A stretch of DNA of 64,000 nucleotides from Pseudomonas synxantha BG33R (lineage in GTDB: Bacteria; Pseudomonadota; Gammaproteobacteria; Pseudomonadales; Pseudomonadaceae), in contig NZ_CM001514.1 of NCBI RefSeq assembly GCF_000263715.2, forward strand, positions 2,280,936-2,344,935, written 5' to 3'. Each line of letters opens with the position of its first letter. Position 1 is the first letter of the stretch. The translations under genes and the position numbers were made by a program. Below are positions 1 to 8,899 of this stretch, in pieces. The notes beneath the pieces are model-generated. The model had not been told where the DNA came from. It worked only from the letters and a program-made list of their open reading frames with translations, and made no database searches.

Positions 1-883
1 GCTCGCTGGCCCGCCAGTCACCCAGGTAGCGGTAGTGATCATTGATGTGCTGCATCAGCGCGGCCACTTGCTCGGCCGGTGCCAGGCTGCGTGCGGCGGC
101 CACGGCGGCGGCGGCTTGCGCCGGCAGGTTGGCGCCGAGAATCTGGTTGTAACGCTGGGCGAAATCACCGAAGTAAGCCTGGCGTTCCACGGCGCTACCG
201 ACTTCCAGGCGTGGGATGCGCAGCAGGGCGGCAGCGGAGGACTCATTGATGTAGTTGAGGTAGATCGGGGCTTTAAGCGCCACGTCCAGGGTCTTGCCGT
301 TGCTCGAAGGGGTCACGTTGAACGCGTCGAACATTTCACTGCGCCACTGGATCGGGCGTTCGGCGGTGAAGCGCGCCTTGAAGCGGTCACGGCGGGCCGC
401 GCCGGGGCCGAACTTGAGCACGTAATGGAACTGGGTCATCAGCGGTTTGGCCGGGTAGTGCTGGCGTACGGTGTAGCGGATCTTTGTGCCCACGCGCAAG
501 TTGGAGAAGGCCAGGGAGGTTTGTTTGTCGCGGCTGAAGCCCTGGTCCGGGTTGGGCGCGCTGCGCGTGTCGATTTGCGTGGCCGCCAGGGGGACCGGCT
601 TGGCGCCAGGCTGGGTGGACTGTGCGCTGATCACCTCAAAGGTATCGCCTTCGGAGTAATCGAAGTCGATGCGCGAAAGTATTTCGCGGCCGTTGGGCTT
701 GAGGATCGTGTAGCGGTAAGTGGTGGTGCAGTCGGTACTGGCGTCGCGGTTGAAGTGGCAGTGCAATTCGGTGTCGTTGGCCAACGGCGCTTCGGCAATA
801 GGTTGCAGGGCAGCGCTGACGGAATGGGAAACAAGCCCCAGACTGATGGCAATCAAAGGGCGGTGAAACGAAAAACGGTACAT
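1..883 (-). CDS. DUF3857 domain-containing protein (partial, C-terminus outside window)
   Basis: An uninterrupted minus-strand frame runs from the ATG at 883 to the window edge, giving about 294 visible residues. It opens with a signal peptide (MYRFSFHRPL..., cleavage probably after HSVSA). The body has the features of DUF3857, the periplasmic N-terminal domain that precedes a transglutaminase-like core in many Pseudomonas proteins: an early TELHCHF segment, then TTYRYTILKPNGRE, and near the edge HINDHYRYLGDWR. The transglutaminase part would lie beyond the window. The enzymatic role of the family is not well defined. The identification rests on recognising the domain; the frame is secure. 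Overlapping frames on the plus strand are shadows of GC-rich codon use. Confidence 0.75.
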   Translation of the reverse strand, partial: MYRFSFHRPLIAISLGLVSHSVSAALQPIAEAPLANDTELHCHFNRDASTDCTTTYRYTILKPNGREILSRIDFDYSEGDTFEVISAQSTQPGAKPVPLAATQIDTRSAPNPDQGFSRDKQTSLAFSNLRVGTKIRYTVRQHYPAKPLMTQFHYVLKFGPGAARRDRFKARFTAERPIQWRSEMFDAFNVTPSSNGKTLDVALKAPIYLNYINESSAAALLRIPRLEVGSAVERQAYFGDFAQRYNQILGANLPAQAAAAVAAARSLAPAEQVAALMQHINDHYRYLGDWRASE

Positions 884-1061
884 GGGCGCCTCGGGTGACA
901 CATTGAAACAGCTACCCGGCGGGTAGCGAGAAGGCGCCGGATGATAATGGGTCTCAACGGCAAAAGCCAGGATTGTTCGACAATTTATCCGTCTGAAAGG
1001 CCCGTGCTAGAGCCTTTGTTTGATTTAAGTCAGGTTTTTTGCCAGTCGGTTTCGGCAGTTT

Positions 1062-2408
1062 TTAAAGAAACCAGCGATATTCCCGCGCATGAATCTCTTG
1101 CTGGAAAGCCAAGTGATCCTGGCGCTTGTTCTCGCAATACACATCGACAAATTCCGCGCCCAGCTTGTCGCGCACTACCGGTTGCTGCTGCATGGCGCGC
1201 ACGGCGTCGAGCATCTCCACCGGGAAATCGGTGCCGCTGTTACGGTCTTCGTTCAGCGATGTGATCGGCTCGCGCTTGGCCTCAAGCCCATGCTCCAGGC
1301 CCATCAGGATTGCCGCCAGCACCAGGTAGGGGTTGGCGTCGGCGCTGGCCAGGCGGTGCTCGATCCGCAGGTTGCGCGGGTCGGACTCGGGGATGCGCAC
1401 GCACGCGTCCCGGTCTTCAAAGCCCCAGCTGGCGCGGGTGGCGGCGTTGACGGTGCCACCCAGGCGGCGCAAGGCATTGTGGTTGGGCGCGAAGATCGGC
1501 ATACAGTGGGGCAGCAGTTCCAGGCAGCCGGCCACGGCGTGGCGCAGCGGTTGCTGTTGATGGGCGGCAAGCAGGTTATTGCCCGCCGCGTCGTAGAGGC
1601 TGACATGCACATGCATGCCGCTGCCGGGAAATTGCAGGTAGGGCTTGGCCATGAAACTGGCGCGGTAACCGTGCTTGAGTGCCACGCCCCGGGTGCTGCG
1701 GCAGAACAGCGCGGCCCAGTCGGCGGCGCGCAAGCCGTCGTCGCAGTGGCCAAAGTTGATCTCGAACTGGCCGGGGCCGATTTCGGCGGTGATCACGGTG
1801 ATGTCGATACCCTGTTCCTGGGCGGTTTGCGCCATGTCGTCCAGCACTTCGCTGAAGCGCGAGAGCCGCTCGATATGCAGGTTGGGCTGGTCGTCGGCGT
1901 CACCACTGAGCGGGTCTCGGGCAAATTGCGGCAGGCCTTTGTCGAGCTTTTTATCGAACAGGTAGAACTCCAGCTCAAACGCTACCACCGGGTGAATGCC
2001 CTTGTGCTGCAAGCGTTCCAGCACCTTGGCCAATACTTCGCGGGGCTCGAATTCGATCGGCGCTGCGGTGCCGTCCGAGGTGATGAGCATTTGCCCCAAG
2101 GGCTGCGATTCCCAGCTCACCGGCTTCAATGTGCCCGGTACCAGGCGGCGATTGGCATCCGGGTCACCGTCGTTGAAGCAGTAGTCACCAATCTTGAACA
2201 ACCCGCCCTGAGCCCCCAGCAATACCGCGTTCTGCGGCAACTTCAACGGGCTGCCGGCGGCGACTTTTTCAAGCATCTCCACCGGGTAGCGCTTGCCGTA
2301 GAAATGCCCGGGAATGTCCAGGGCGATCAGGTCGACATAACGCACGTCGGGGTGGTTCTGGCGAAAGGTCCGTACTTCGGCCAGCAACGTTGCAGATGGG
2401 CTTTTCAC
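1062..2408 (-). CDS. Glutamine synthetase family protein (PuuA/gamma-glutamylpolyamine synthetase-like)
   Basis: ATP-dependent amide ligase of the glutamine synthetase superfamily, about 448 aa, close to the usual 440-460 aa of GlnA3/PuuA-type enzymes. Visible family signatures are EIGPGQFEINFGH (metal-site strand), the GSGMHVHVSL loop, and NRRLVPGTL with ATRASWGFEDRDACVRIPE in the catalytic half. The start is taken as GTG at 2408 because GGAG sits 8 nt upstream; an in-frame ATG at 2435 would overlap the preceding regulator gene by 16 nt. It lies just downstream of an XRE-cupin regulator on the same strand, the arrangement typical of puu-type polyamine or amine catabolism. The substrate is inferred, not shown: gamma-glutamylation of a polyamine or other amine is likely, while true glutamine synthesis is unlikely. 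Confidence 0.85.
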   Translation of the reverse strand: MKSPSATLLAEVRTFRQNHPDVRYVDLIALDIPGHFYGKRYPVEMLEKVAAGSPLKLPQNAVLLGAQGGLFKIGDYCFNDGDPDANRRLVPGTLKPVSWESQPLGQMLITSDGTAAPIEFEPREVLAKVLERLQHKGIHPVVAFELEFYLFDKKLDKGLPQFARDPLSGDADDQPNLHIERLSRFSEVLDDMAQTAQEQGIDITVITAEIGPGQFEINFGHCDDGLRAADWAALFCRSTRGVALKHGYRASFMAKPYLQFPGSGMHVHVSLYDAAGNNLLAAHQQQPLRHAVAGCLELLPHCMPIFAPNHNALRRLGGTVNAATRASWGFEDRDACVRIPESDPRNLRIEHRLASADANPYLVLAAILMGLEHGLEAKREPITSLNEDRNSGTDFPVEMLDAVRAMQQQPVVRDKLGAEFVDVYCENKRQDHLAFQQEIHAREYRWFL

Positions 2409-2419
2409 GGGTGCAGCTC

Positions 2420-2977
2420 CTAGTTGTAAACCCACAGGACGCGGGCGGGCAGGTCGGTCAGGTTGGCGTAGCGGCAGTGGGCGAAACTGGCCAGGTGGAA
2501 ACTGTCGCCTTCGTAGAGGGTGACTGCATCGGGCTCACCCTCAACCCATAGGGTCAGCTCGCCTTCCAGCACAAAGCCAGCCTGCTCGGCGCGATCGCTC
2601 ATGCTTTGCTCGCCGCTGTTGGCACCGGGGGCCAACAAGCTGTCGAGCATCGAGAAAGCACCGTTCATGCTCGGCGACACCAGGATATCGGTGATGCCAT
2701 TGGCGTAATACACCGTGCGCCGCTCGTTGGGGCGTGTCACCCAGTCCACCGCTTTGGGTTTGGGCAGGCTGTAGAAATAGGTGGTGGGCACATCGAGGGC
2801 GTGGCTGATGGCGGTCAGGTCGGCGACGGTGGGTTGCGACAACCCGCGTTCCACTTGGGACAGAAAACCCACCGAGCGCTCGATCTTTTGCGCCAATTGC
2901 GCCAGGGTGAGTTTCTTGTGCTTGCGCAGGTCATGGATCAGGGTCGCGAGAGTGGCGAGTTCTTGTTGCTGGTTCAT
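2420..2977 (-). CDS. XRE-cupin transcriptional regulator (PuuR-like)
   Basis: About 185 aa. The N-terminal HTH_3 domain (residues ~10-65, KLTLAQLAQKIERSVGFLSQVERG) is followed by a C-terminal cupin sensor domain (GELTLWVEGE...YEGDSFHLASFAHCRYAN). This layout is that of PuuR-type regulators, which sense a small amine or amino acid and control the adjacent glutamylation genes. The gene ends 12 bp before the preferred start of the glutamine synthetase-like gene, so the two are probably cotranscribed. The ATG at 2977 (MNQQQEL) fits the family start; an in-frame ATG at 3001 would add eight residues. Three ttTCATGaa/g boxes spaced 23 bp apart overlap the start region and suggest autoregulation. Confidence 0.85.
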   Translation of the reverse strand: MNQQQELATLATLIHDLRKHKKLTLAQLAQKIERSVGFLSQVERGLSQPTVADLTAISHALDVPTTYFYSLPKPKAVDWVTRPNERRTVYYANGITDILVSPSMNGAFSMLDSLLAPGANSGEQSMSDRAEQAGFVLEGELTLWVEGEPDAVTLYEGDSFHLASFAHCRYANLTDLPARVLWVYN

Positions 2978-3028
2978 GAAATTTAGTTCGAATAATTTCA
3001 TGAAAAATTACAGGATTAATTTCATGGA
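2971..3028. promoter_or_regulatory. Candidate operator array: three TTCATG boxes at 23-bp spacing
   Basis: TTCATGAAAT (from 2973), TTTCATGAAAA (from 2996) and ATTTCATGG (from 3019) recur at about 23-bp steps. The first two contain the palindrome TTCATGAA. They overlap the start of the XRE-cupin regulator gene. Regular spacing on one helix face (about two turns) is what would be expected of an autoregulatory operator. Part of the pattern comes from the ATG codons in the same motif, so binding is an inference. Confidence 0.45.
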
Positions 3029-3245
3029 GGCAATCGGGGTGGAACTCAAAGCGCATTTATTCTCGCTGGGACAGGAGCTGCAGGGCTGTACTACGCGATC
3101 GGATGCGGATCGATTGGGACAATTGTTGGCCGGACTGTATGGGTCAGCAAGGCCGAGCTGGCCACAGGGGAAACTGAGCGGGCTGAATGATTCTGCGCCG
3201 CCGCGGTCGGAACCTGGGTACGCACCATTAATTGAAGGAGCACCC

Positions 3246-3554
3246 ATGAAGTCGAAAACCTTAGCCGCTTGCCTGCTGGTCGCTGCCAGCTTTTCCACCG
3301 CCAGCGCTGTAGTGCAAGCCGGCGATACCCCTCAGGAAACCGTGCAACCTTCAAACATCAACGCCCGTGATTTGAAAGAGGGTGATCGCGCCCCGGACAT
3401 GTTGATGCGCGAGGAATCAGCGATTAAAGACTGGAAAAAGCGCGGCCTCAAACAGCCTGAGGATGAGAGCCAATGGGCGCGTGTAGGCGACAAGTACGTC
3501 CTGCTCAAGACCACCAACGGCACTATCCTTGAGATTACGCCGGTCAAGAAATAA
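3246..3554 (+). CDS. RcnB family periplasmic protein
   Basis: Small exported protein of 102 aa with a clear signal peptide (MKSKTLAACLLVAASFSTASA, cleavage near VVQA-GD). The mature part ends in SQWARVGDKYVLLKTTNGTILEI, the pattern of the RcnB/YohN family of small periplasmic proteins linked to nickel/cobalt homeostasis in enterobacteria. The ATG at 3246 has GAAGGAG 5-6 nt upstream. It is a lone gene between the divergent XRE-cupin regulator and the MFS transporter. No metal-binding cluster stands out, so a metal role is family-level knowledge only. Confidence 0.7.
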   Translation: MKSKTLAACLLVAASFSTASAVVQAGDTPQETVQPSNINARDLKEGDRAPDMLMREESAIKDWKKRGLKQPEDESQWARVGDKYVLLKTTNGTILEITPVKK

Positions 3555-3642
3555 TTCTGCCGGGCCACCTGCTCGTTTCGTGGTTCATGCGTTAAGGTAA
3601 CCGACCGCAATGGTCGCGTTACCTTCACAGGAAAGAAGCAGG

Positions 3643-4836
3643 ATGCTTGCCACAATAAGAACCTACCCGCGCACCGTGAACCTGCTGCTGTGCGCCACCT
3701 TGCTGCTGACGTTGGCCAAGGCCATCACCTTTCCCTACCTGGTGATCTACCTCACCAGCCACTTCGCCCTGGACATTAGCCAGGTTGGCCTGGTGATCGG
3801 CAGTTCGCTGATCGTCGGCTCGCTGCTCAGCGTATACGGCGGTTTCCTGGTCGACCGCATCAACAGTTATCGGCTGTTGCTCGCATTGAGCCTGGTGTTT
3901 GTACTGGGATTTATCGGCACGCTGTTGGCGCAGGATATCTGGGCGTTCTATGGCTGCCTGATCCTGATCAACCTGGCCTACGCGGTCATCGACATTGCGG
4001 TGAAAGCCGGTTTCGCCAGCCTGCTGCCCGAAGACGCACGCAGTGAAGTGTTTTCCATCAAATACACCCTCACCAATATCGGTTATGCCGTGGGGCCGGC
4101 CTTCGGGGCGATGGTGGCCAAGCTGGATATCAGCCTGCCGTTTATTCTGTCGGCACTGCTGGGGCTCGGTTTTTTCCTGCTGTATTGGCGGTGGGGCGAC
4201 CGCACCTTGGCCACTGTGGATGCCACGCAAAAACCGGTGCCGTTTCTGGCCGTCGCCCGCGTGCTGCTGCAAGATCGTCGCCTGGTGTGTTTCACCCTCG
4301 GCGGTTTGCTCAGTGCGGTGGTGTTCGGCCAGTTCACGGCCTACCTGTCTCAATACCTGGTTACCACCACCACCGCCGAATACACCTACACCGTGATCAG
4401 CGCAGTGCTGACCACCAACGCCGTGCTGGTGATTGCCTTGCAGTACCTGATTGGTCGGCGCATCTCGCATCGCTATCTCAGCCAGTGGCTGATCGCGGGC
4501 TTGAGCATGTTCATGCTGGGGTTGATCGGGTTCGCGCTGTCCACCAGCGTGTTGTGGTGGGTATTGGCAATGGCGGTGTTTACCGTGGGAGAAATCATTG
4601 TGTTCCCGGCCGAGTACATGTTTATCGACCGAATCGCCCCGGACCACCTGCGGGGCATGTATTACGGGGCGCAGAACTTGTCCAATCTTGGTGCCGCGCT
4701 GGGGCCGGTGCTGTGTGGTCTGGTGCTGGCCAGCCTGCCGGCCCACTACATGTTCTACATGCTGGGGGCGTTTATCGTTGGCGGCGGGGTGTTCTATTTC
4801 ATGGGAGCGGCGATGAAGGCAAATCATCCAGTGTGA
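3643..4836 (+). CDS. MFS transporter (DHA1-like drug/solute efflux)
   Basis: About 397 aa with the 12 hydrophobic segments of a major facilitator. The loop between TM2 and TM3 carries the MFS motif A variant GGFLVDRINSYRLL, and a charged loop (RWGDRTLATVDATQK) splits the two halves near residue 190. It acts in the inner membrane as a proton-coupled transporter; the substrate cannot be read from the sequence. The start at 3643 is preferred because AGGAAAG lies upstream; an ATG at 3610 would add 11 residues. The 3' end overlaps the convergent DUF1652 gene by 38 bp. Confidence 0.8.
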   Translation: MLATIRTYPRTVNLLLCATLLLTLAKAITFPYLVIYLTSHFALDISQVGLVIGSSLIVGSLLSVYGGFLVDRINSYRLLLALSLVFVLGFIGTLLAQDIWAFYGCLILINLAYAVIDIAVKAGFASLLPEDARSEVFSIKYTLTNIGYAVGPAFGAMVAKLDISLPFILSALLGLGFFLLYWRWGDRTLATVDATQKPVPFLAVARVLLQDRRLVCFTLGGLLSAVVFGQFTAYLSQYLVTTTTAEYTYTVISAVLTTNAVLVIALQYLIGRRISHRYLSQWLIAGLSMFMLGLIGFALSTSVLWWVLAMAVFTVGEIIVFPAEYMFIDRIAPDHLRGMYYGAQNLSNLGAALGPVLCGLVLASLPAHYMFYMLGAFIVGGGVFYFMGAAMKANHPV

Positions 4837-5071
4837 GCTTGCCGACGTTGTTGCTTTGCAGTTCGTAGCGCAACTCATCCACCATCTTCGCCACTTCCTG
4901 GGGGGTTTGCAGGCGGTTGGTGCTGATGCCGGTAACCACCAGGTCGACACGGCCGGTTTCTGCGTCGTAGACCTTGAGGGTCAGGGACGCATCCCGGCAC
5001 AGGGTGAATTCGCACGTCAGCGGTGACAGGCCTTCTTCGATGCAGTTGCGCAGTTGAGAGAGGGTAAACAT
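4799..5071 (-). CDS. DUF1652 domain-containing protein
   Basis: Small cytoplasmic protein of 90 aa (MFTLSQLRNCIEEGLSPL...). It resembles the DUF1652 family, a short protein common in Pseudomonas with a conserved cysteine pair (CEFTLCRDASLTLKVYD) and the pattern VVTGISTNRLQTPQEVAKMVDELR. The start at 5071 has AAGGAACC upstream; the longer open frame to 5284 is an artefact of the downstream luxR-type gene's sequence. It overlaps the tail of the convergent MFS gene by 38 bp. Function unknown. Confidence 0.75.
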   Translation of the reverse strand: MFTLSQLRNCIEEGLSPLTCEFTLCRDASLTLKVYDAETGRVDLVVTGISTNRLQTPQEVAKMVDELRYELQSNNVGKLTLDDLPSSPLP

Positions 5072-5174
5072 GCAGGTTCCTTCAAGGCATAAATACGATC
5101 CCTTGAAGGTTATGGCGTGCACCCTCGCGCCATAAGGCGAATTCGCACTAGGTGAACTAGTGCATTTGCAAGGG

Positions 5175-6671
5175 TCAGGGTTTGGTTTTAAGGCGCAATT
5201 CACCGGCGAACAGCCCACGTTCACGGGCCCACACGATGGCCGCGCTGCGGCTGTGCACCCCCAGCTTGGAATACACCGTGGCAACGTGGTTGCGTACGGT
5301 ATTGGGCGCCAGTTTCAGGCGCGAGGCGATTTCCTTGTCTGCCAGGCCCTCGCAGATCAGGCCCAGCACATCACGCTCACGGGCGGTCAGGTCGGTGAAT
5401 GAGACATTCGGCAGGTTGGGGCTGTTGACGCTCTTGGCGTTGGCCAGTTTCTCGATCAGGGTCTGGCTGAACCAGGACGCGTCCTGCATGACTTCCTCGA
5501 TGGCCGCCACCAGTTCCAGCTCCGAACGTTTGCGTTCGGTGATGTTCATCAGCACCATCAGGTAGCAGGGCACGTCCTGGATGATCACCGTATCGGCTGA
5601 CACCACGCAGTCGATCACCTCGTTGCCTTTCTTGCGCACCTTGAGGTCCTGGCCGTCCAGGTTGCCGGCTTTTTCCAGGGTGGCGAACAACTGCGCGCCG
5701 GCCTGGGGGCTGTCGATAAAGTTGATGTCTTCGATGGATTTGCCGATCAACTCCTCGCTGATGTAGCCGGTGATGGTCATGAAGGCTTCGTTGACATCCA
5801 CCACCTGGCGGTTGTCGGCGCTGCACACCAGGGTCGGCACCGGCGTCAGGCGGAAGGATTTGGCGAAGCGCTCTTCACTCTGGCGCAGGGCAACTTCCGC
5901 TTTGCGTCGCGGCTCAAGGTCAGTGAAGGAAAACAACATGCAGTCTTCCTCGTTCATGTCCAACGGTTGGCCGGCGACAATCACCAGTTTGCTGCCACCT
6001 TCGGGCAATCTCAGTTCGGCCTGCATTTGCGGAATAGTTGCGCCTTCGCCCAGGCGCTGGATCGCCAGGTCTTTGCGCTCGGCCTGTTCCAGCACGTCCA
6101 GTTCATACACGGATTTGCCGATGACCTGGTCGCGGTTGTAGCCGGTCATCTCCAGGAAACCCTGGTTGACCTTGATGTAGCGCAGGTCGCTGAGGCGGCA
6201 GATCACGGCGGGTGCGGGGTTGGCGTTGAAGGTTTTTTCAAAGCGTTGCTCGGCGCTCGCCCATTCGGTGGCGTCGCTGAGGATCAGCACCAGCAACTCC
6301 GGCTCACCCTGCGCGTCGGACAGTATCAGGCTGCGCAAGCGGTGCACCCAGTAGCGACTCTCGTCGGCGGCAGGGGTGACTTCCACCACCACATCGCTGA
6401 AATCTTCACCAGCGGCCACGCGGCTTAACGGGTAGCTGTCCAGCTGTAAAGGATGGTTATTGCGATAGCGCAAGGCGAAACGCTCGGCGTAGGCCTCGGT
6501 ATTGGCGCCCAGGTCTTCGACGGCGCTGACCCCGTGCATGGTCAAGGCAGCGTCATTGGCCCAGAGGATGGTCTGGTCGACCTCGGCCAGAATCACACCG
6601 TCGGACAACCCGGAAATGATCTGCTGCAACTGGCGGCGATTGGTTTCTTTGGCGAGAACATCCTGGGTCAT
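5175..6671 (-). CDS. PAS-domain LuxR-type transcriptional regulator
   Basis: About 498 aa: three or four PAS/PAC modules (around residues 15-130, 140-260, 270-380; note MTGYNRDQVIGKSVYELD and ITGYISEELIGKSIEDINFID) and a C-terminal GerE/LuxR HTH (LTARERDVLGLICEGLADKEIASRLKL...NTVRNHVATVYSKLG). It has no transmembrane segment and no kinase domain, so it is probably a one-component cytoplasmic regulator sensing a ligand, redox state or light through PAS. The start at 6671 is chosen because GGAG lies 5 nt upstream; the open frame extends to 6821 without a good start. It stands alone, so its targets are unknown. Confidence 0.8.
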   Translation of the reverse strand: MTQDVLAKETNRRQLQQIISGLSDGVILAEVDQTILWANDAALTMHGVSAVEDLGANTEAYAERFALRYRNNHPLQLDSYPLSRVAAGEDFSDVVVEVTPAADESRYWVHRLRSLILSDAQGEPELLVLILSDATEWASAEQRFEKTFNANPAPAVICRLSDLRYIKVNQGFLEMTGYNRDQVIGKSVYELDVLEQAERKDLAIQRLGEGATIPQMQAELRLPEGGSKLVIVAGQPLDMNEEDCMLFSFTDLEPRRKAEVALRQSEERFAKSFRLTPVPTLVCSADNRQVVDVNEAFMTITGYISEELIGKSIEDINFIDSPQAGAQLFATLEKAGNLDGQDLKVRKKGNEVIDCVVSADTVIIQDVPCYLMVLMNITERKRSELELVAAIEEVMQDASWFSQTLIEKLANAKSVNSPNLPNVSFTDLTARERDVLGLICEGLADKEIASRLKLAPNTVRNHVATVYSKLGVHSRSAAIVWARERGLFAGELRLKTKP

Positions 6672-6874
6672 AACGTCTCCGAGGGGGCGAGGCTTGAGTG
6701 CATTCGAGTACGACATCCCGGCTTCAGGATAGTGCAGAGAATTTGCCTCGGGGGGAGTGCGAATGCACCAGCCGGTCTGGTGCATATGGGCCAGGACTGA
6801 ACGTATGTCGTTTCGCCACACTCACACTCAACAAGGCGTATTGCCTTGCTCCCAAATTTGAAAAGGACCTTTGT

Positions 6875-7843
6875 ATGACCACTGTCTATGAAACCAATCG
6901 ATCGCTATTTCGTGTGTCATGGAGCTCGGTATTGGCCGGTAGTGCAATCGCACTGGTGACCTACCTGGTGTTGAGTGTGTTGGGGACGGCTATCGGCGCC
7001 AGCGCCGTTGACCCGATGGAAGCAGGCAACCCGTTGAGCGGCTTCGGCACGGGTGCGGGTATCTGGTTGTTTGTCTCGACCTTGGTCGCCATCGCATTGG
7101 GTGCGTTTGTGGCTGGACGTACGGCGCCGGATCGCGGCGGCCTGCACGGGGTGCTGACCTGGACCCTGACCACCTTGTTGACCACCTGGCTGTTGGCAGG
7201 CTTGGCTTCCAGCGTCGTCGGCACTGCCGGCAACGTCGTGGGTAAAGGCTTGTCTGCTGCCGGCAGTGGCATTGCGGCCGCAGCGCCGGGGATCGGCAAC
7301 AGCATCAAGCAGCAGCTGAACGAGCAGGGGATCGAGCTGGACTGGAACAGCCTGCAAGGCCAACTCGATACCTTGCTCAAGCAAAGCGGCAAGGCGGAAT
7401 TGGACCCGGCCAACGTTGAGCAAAAAGCCGACCAGGCGGCTGCCGATGGCAAACAGTCGGCCACCGATGCAGCGACCAACCCTGCTCAGGCCGGTGACGA
7501 GCTCAAGCAGTGGTTTGAACGCGTGAAAGCGTCCGGCGAGCCAGCCTTGAATGCAGCGGATAAAGAGGCCCTGGTCAACATCGTTGCGGCCCGTACCGGC
7601 AAGAGCAAAGAAGAAGCCACCCAGATTGTCGACAACTATGCCCAGGCTTATCAGCAAGCCATGCAGAAGGTCGATGAGCTGAAAAAACAGGCCGAACAAA
7701 AAGCCCGTGAAGCCGGTGAAGTGGCGGCCAAGCAATTGTCCCGCGCTGCCTGGAGCACCTTGGCCATGCTGCTGTTGGGCGCGGCCTTGAGCTTCTTTAT
7801 CGGTCGTATCGCGTTGACTACCCGTCGCGTGCCTTTGGCGTAA
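6875..7843 (+). CDS. Polytopic membrane protein with Ala/Gln-rich helical domain
   Basis: 322 aa. Three hydrophobic segments lie near the N-terminus (residues ~15-38, 58-80, 88-112) and one near the C-terminus (~292-314). Between them is a charged, alanine- and glutamine-rich region likely to be helical or coiled coil and exposed on one membrane side. Glycine-rich TM segments (GFGTGAGIWLFVSTLVAIAL...GAFVAGRTA) resemble TIGR04086/YrzE-type membrane proteins. The ATG at 6875 follows AAAAGGACC. I cannot assign a function; similar Pseudomonas proteins are carried as hypothetical. Confidence 0.65.
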   Translation: MTTVYETNRSLFRVSWSSVLAGSAIALVTYLVLSVLGTAIGASAVDPMEAGNPLSGFGTGAGIWLFVSTLVAIALGAFVAGRTAPDRGGLHGVLTWTLTTLLTTWLLAGLASSVVGTAGNVVGKGLSAAGSGIAAAAPGIGNSIKQQLNEQGIELDWNSLQGQLDTLLKQSGKAELDPANVEQKADQAAADGKQSATDAATNPAQAGDELKQWFERVKASGEPALNAADKEALVNIVAARTGKSKEEATQIVDNYAQAYQQAMQKVDELKKQAEQKAREAGEVAAKQLSRAAWSTLAMLLLGAALSFFIGRIALTTRRVPLA

Positions 7844-7921
7844 AACTGTCTGCGGCAAGGACGCCGCCTGTGGGAACGGGTAAAATGCTGGCCTTTTACC
7901 CGTATCCCGCAAAGGTGCCCC

Positions 7922-8542
7922 TTGAGCGCAGGCAAAGCCGTTGGACTGTTATTACTCACTTCTCTGTTGGCGGCGTGCGGCACCTCGCCGCCACGCACGC
8001 CCAACGACCTGTGCGGCATCTTTCGCGAAAAAGATGACTGGTACGACGCCGCCAAGGTCACGCAAAAGCGCTGGGGCGTGCCGATCCAGGTGCCGTTTGC
8101 GATCATGTATCAGGAGTCGGGCTTTCGCTACGACGCCAAGACCCCGCGTAAATACCTGTTGTGGATCATCCCCTGGGGCCGAGTGTCCACCGCTGCGGGC
8201 TACGCCCAGGCCAAGGATGAAGTGTGGAACGACTACCGCAAAGCCACCGGCCGCAGTGGTGCTGATCGCGAAGACTTCGACGACGCCATCGACTTTATCG
8301 GCTGGTACATGGACAAGACGTACACCATCAACGGTGTCTACAAATACGACGCCTACGGCCAATACCTGAACTACCACGAAGGCTGGGGCGGCTATCGCCA
8401 GCGCACCTACGCCAGCAAAGCCTGGCTGCCGCCGGTAGCGAGCAAGGTACAGGCGCGCTCGCAGATGTATGCGCGGCAATATGCCGGGTGCAAGGATGAG
8501 TTGGGGCGAGGCTTCTGGAGCCGGTTCTGGCATTGGTTGTAG
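7922..8542 (+). CDS. Lytic-transglycosylase-like lipoprotein
   Basis: 206 aa, starting at TTG 7922 with AAAGGTG upstream. It has a lipoprotein signal (GLLLLTSLLAAC-G), so Cys20 is the likely lipidated residue and the protein should be in the envelope. The core has features of an SLT-type fold: VPFAIMYQESGFRYDAKTP with the expected catalytic glutamate in QESGF, followed by AAGYAQAKDEVW and the aromatic NYHEGWGGY segment. This supports peptidoglycan cleavage or binding. It is monocistronic and followed by a REPIN. Confidence 0.7.
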   Translation: MSAGKAVGLLLLTSLLAACGTSPPRTPNDLCGIFREKDDWYDAAKVTQKRWGVPIQVPFAIMYQESGFRYDAKTPRKYLLWIIPWGRVSTAAGYAQAKDEVWNDYRKATGRSGADREDFDDAIDFIGWYMDKTYTINGVYKYDAYGQYLNYHEGWGGYRQRTYASKAWLPPVASKVQARSQMYARQYAGCKDELGRGFWSRFWHWL

Positions 8543-8569
8543 AAACCGGGGCTGCACGCAAATCAAAAT

Positions 8570-8657
8570 GTGGGAGGGGGCTTGCTCCCGATAGCAGGGT
8601 GTCAGTCAATGATGCAGGGGCTGATGCACCGCCATCGGGAGCAAGCCCCCTCCCACA
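8570..8657. repeat. REPIN (pair of inverted REP sequences)
   Basis: tgtgggagggggcttgctcc at 8570 faces its inverse ggagcaagccccctcccaca ending at 8657, with a ~45-bp spacer. This is the typical Pseudomonas REP doublet mobilised by RAYT transposases. It sits between the lipoprotein gene and the FKBP gene, where it could also stabilise or end transcripts. Confidence 0.85.
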
Positions 8658-8899
8658 GTAGATTGCGGTACGGCGCTGGTTCTGTGGCGAGGCTGTTGGC
8701 AGCCTGACAGCGGACGGCTATCTAATTGGCAGTGACCAACGAAGACTAGCCACGTGATTCGAACGGCGCAAGCGGTTGGGATTCTCTCGCAAGGGTCCTT
8801 CAAGTTAAAGGGAAATGTCATTGTTCCGACTGTTCCTACGCTTGCCAAACCCAGCCGAATCTGGGAAAACCCAGCCTTTCACCCTTCAATGAGACCCCC

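Noticed and set aside
35..898. 287-codon plus-strand frame at the left end
   Set aside because: The minus strand carries a signal peptide and DUF3857 residues in an uninterrupted frame running off the window, so the plus-strand frame is the shadow.
1089..2423. 444-codon plus-strand frame opposite the glutamine synthetase-like gene
   Set aside because: Opposite an unmistakable enzyme with motifs; composition and lack of a ribosome-binding site mark it as a shadow.
3625..4950. 441-codon frame antisense to the MFS transporter
   Set aside because: Glutamine-, histidine- and arginine-rich shadow of a membrane protein gene.
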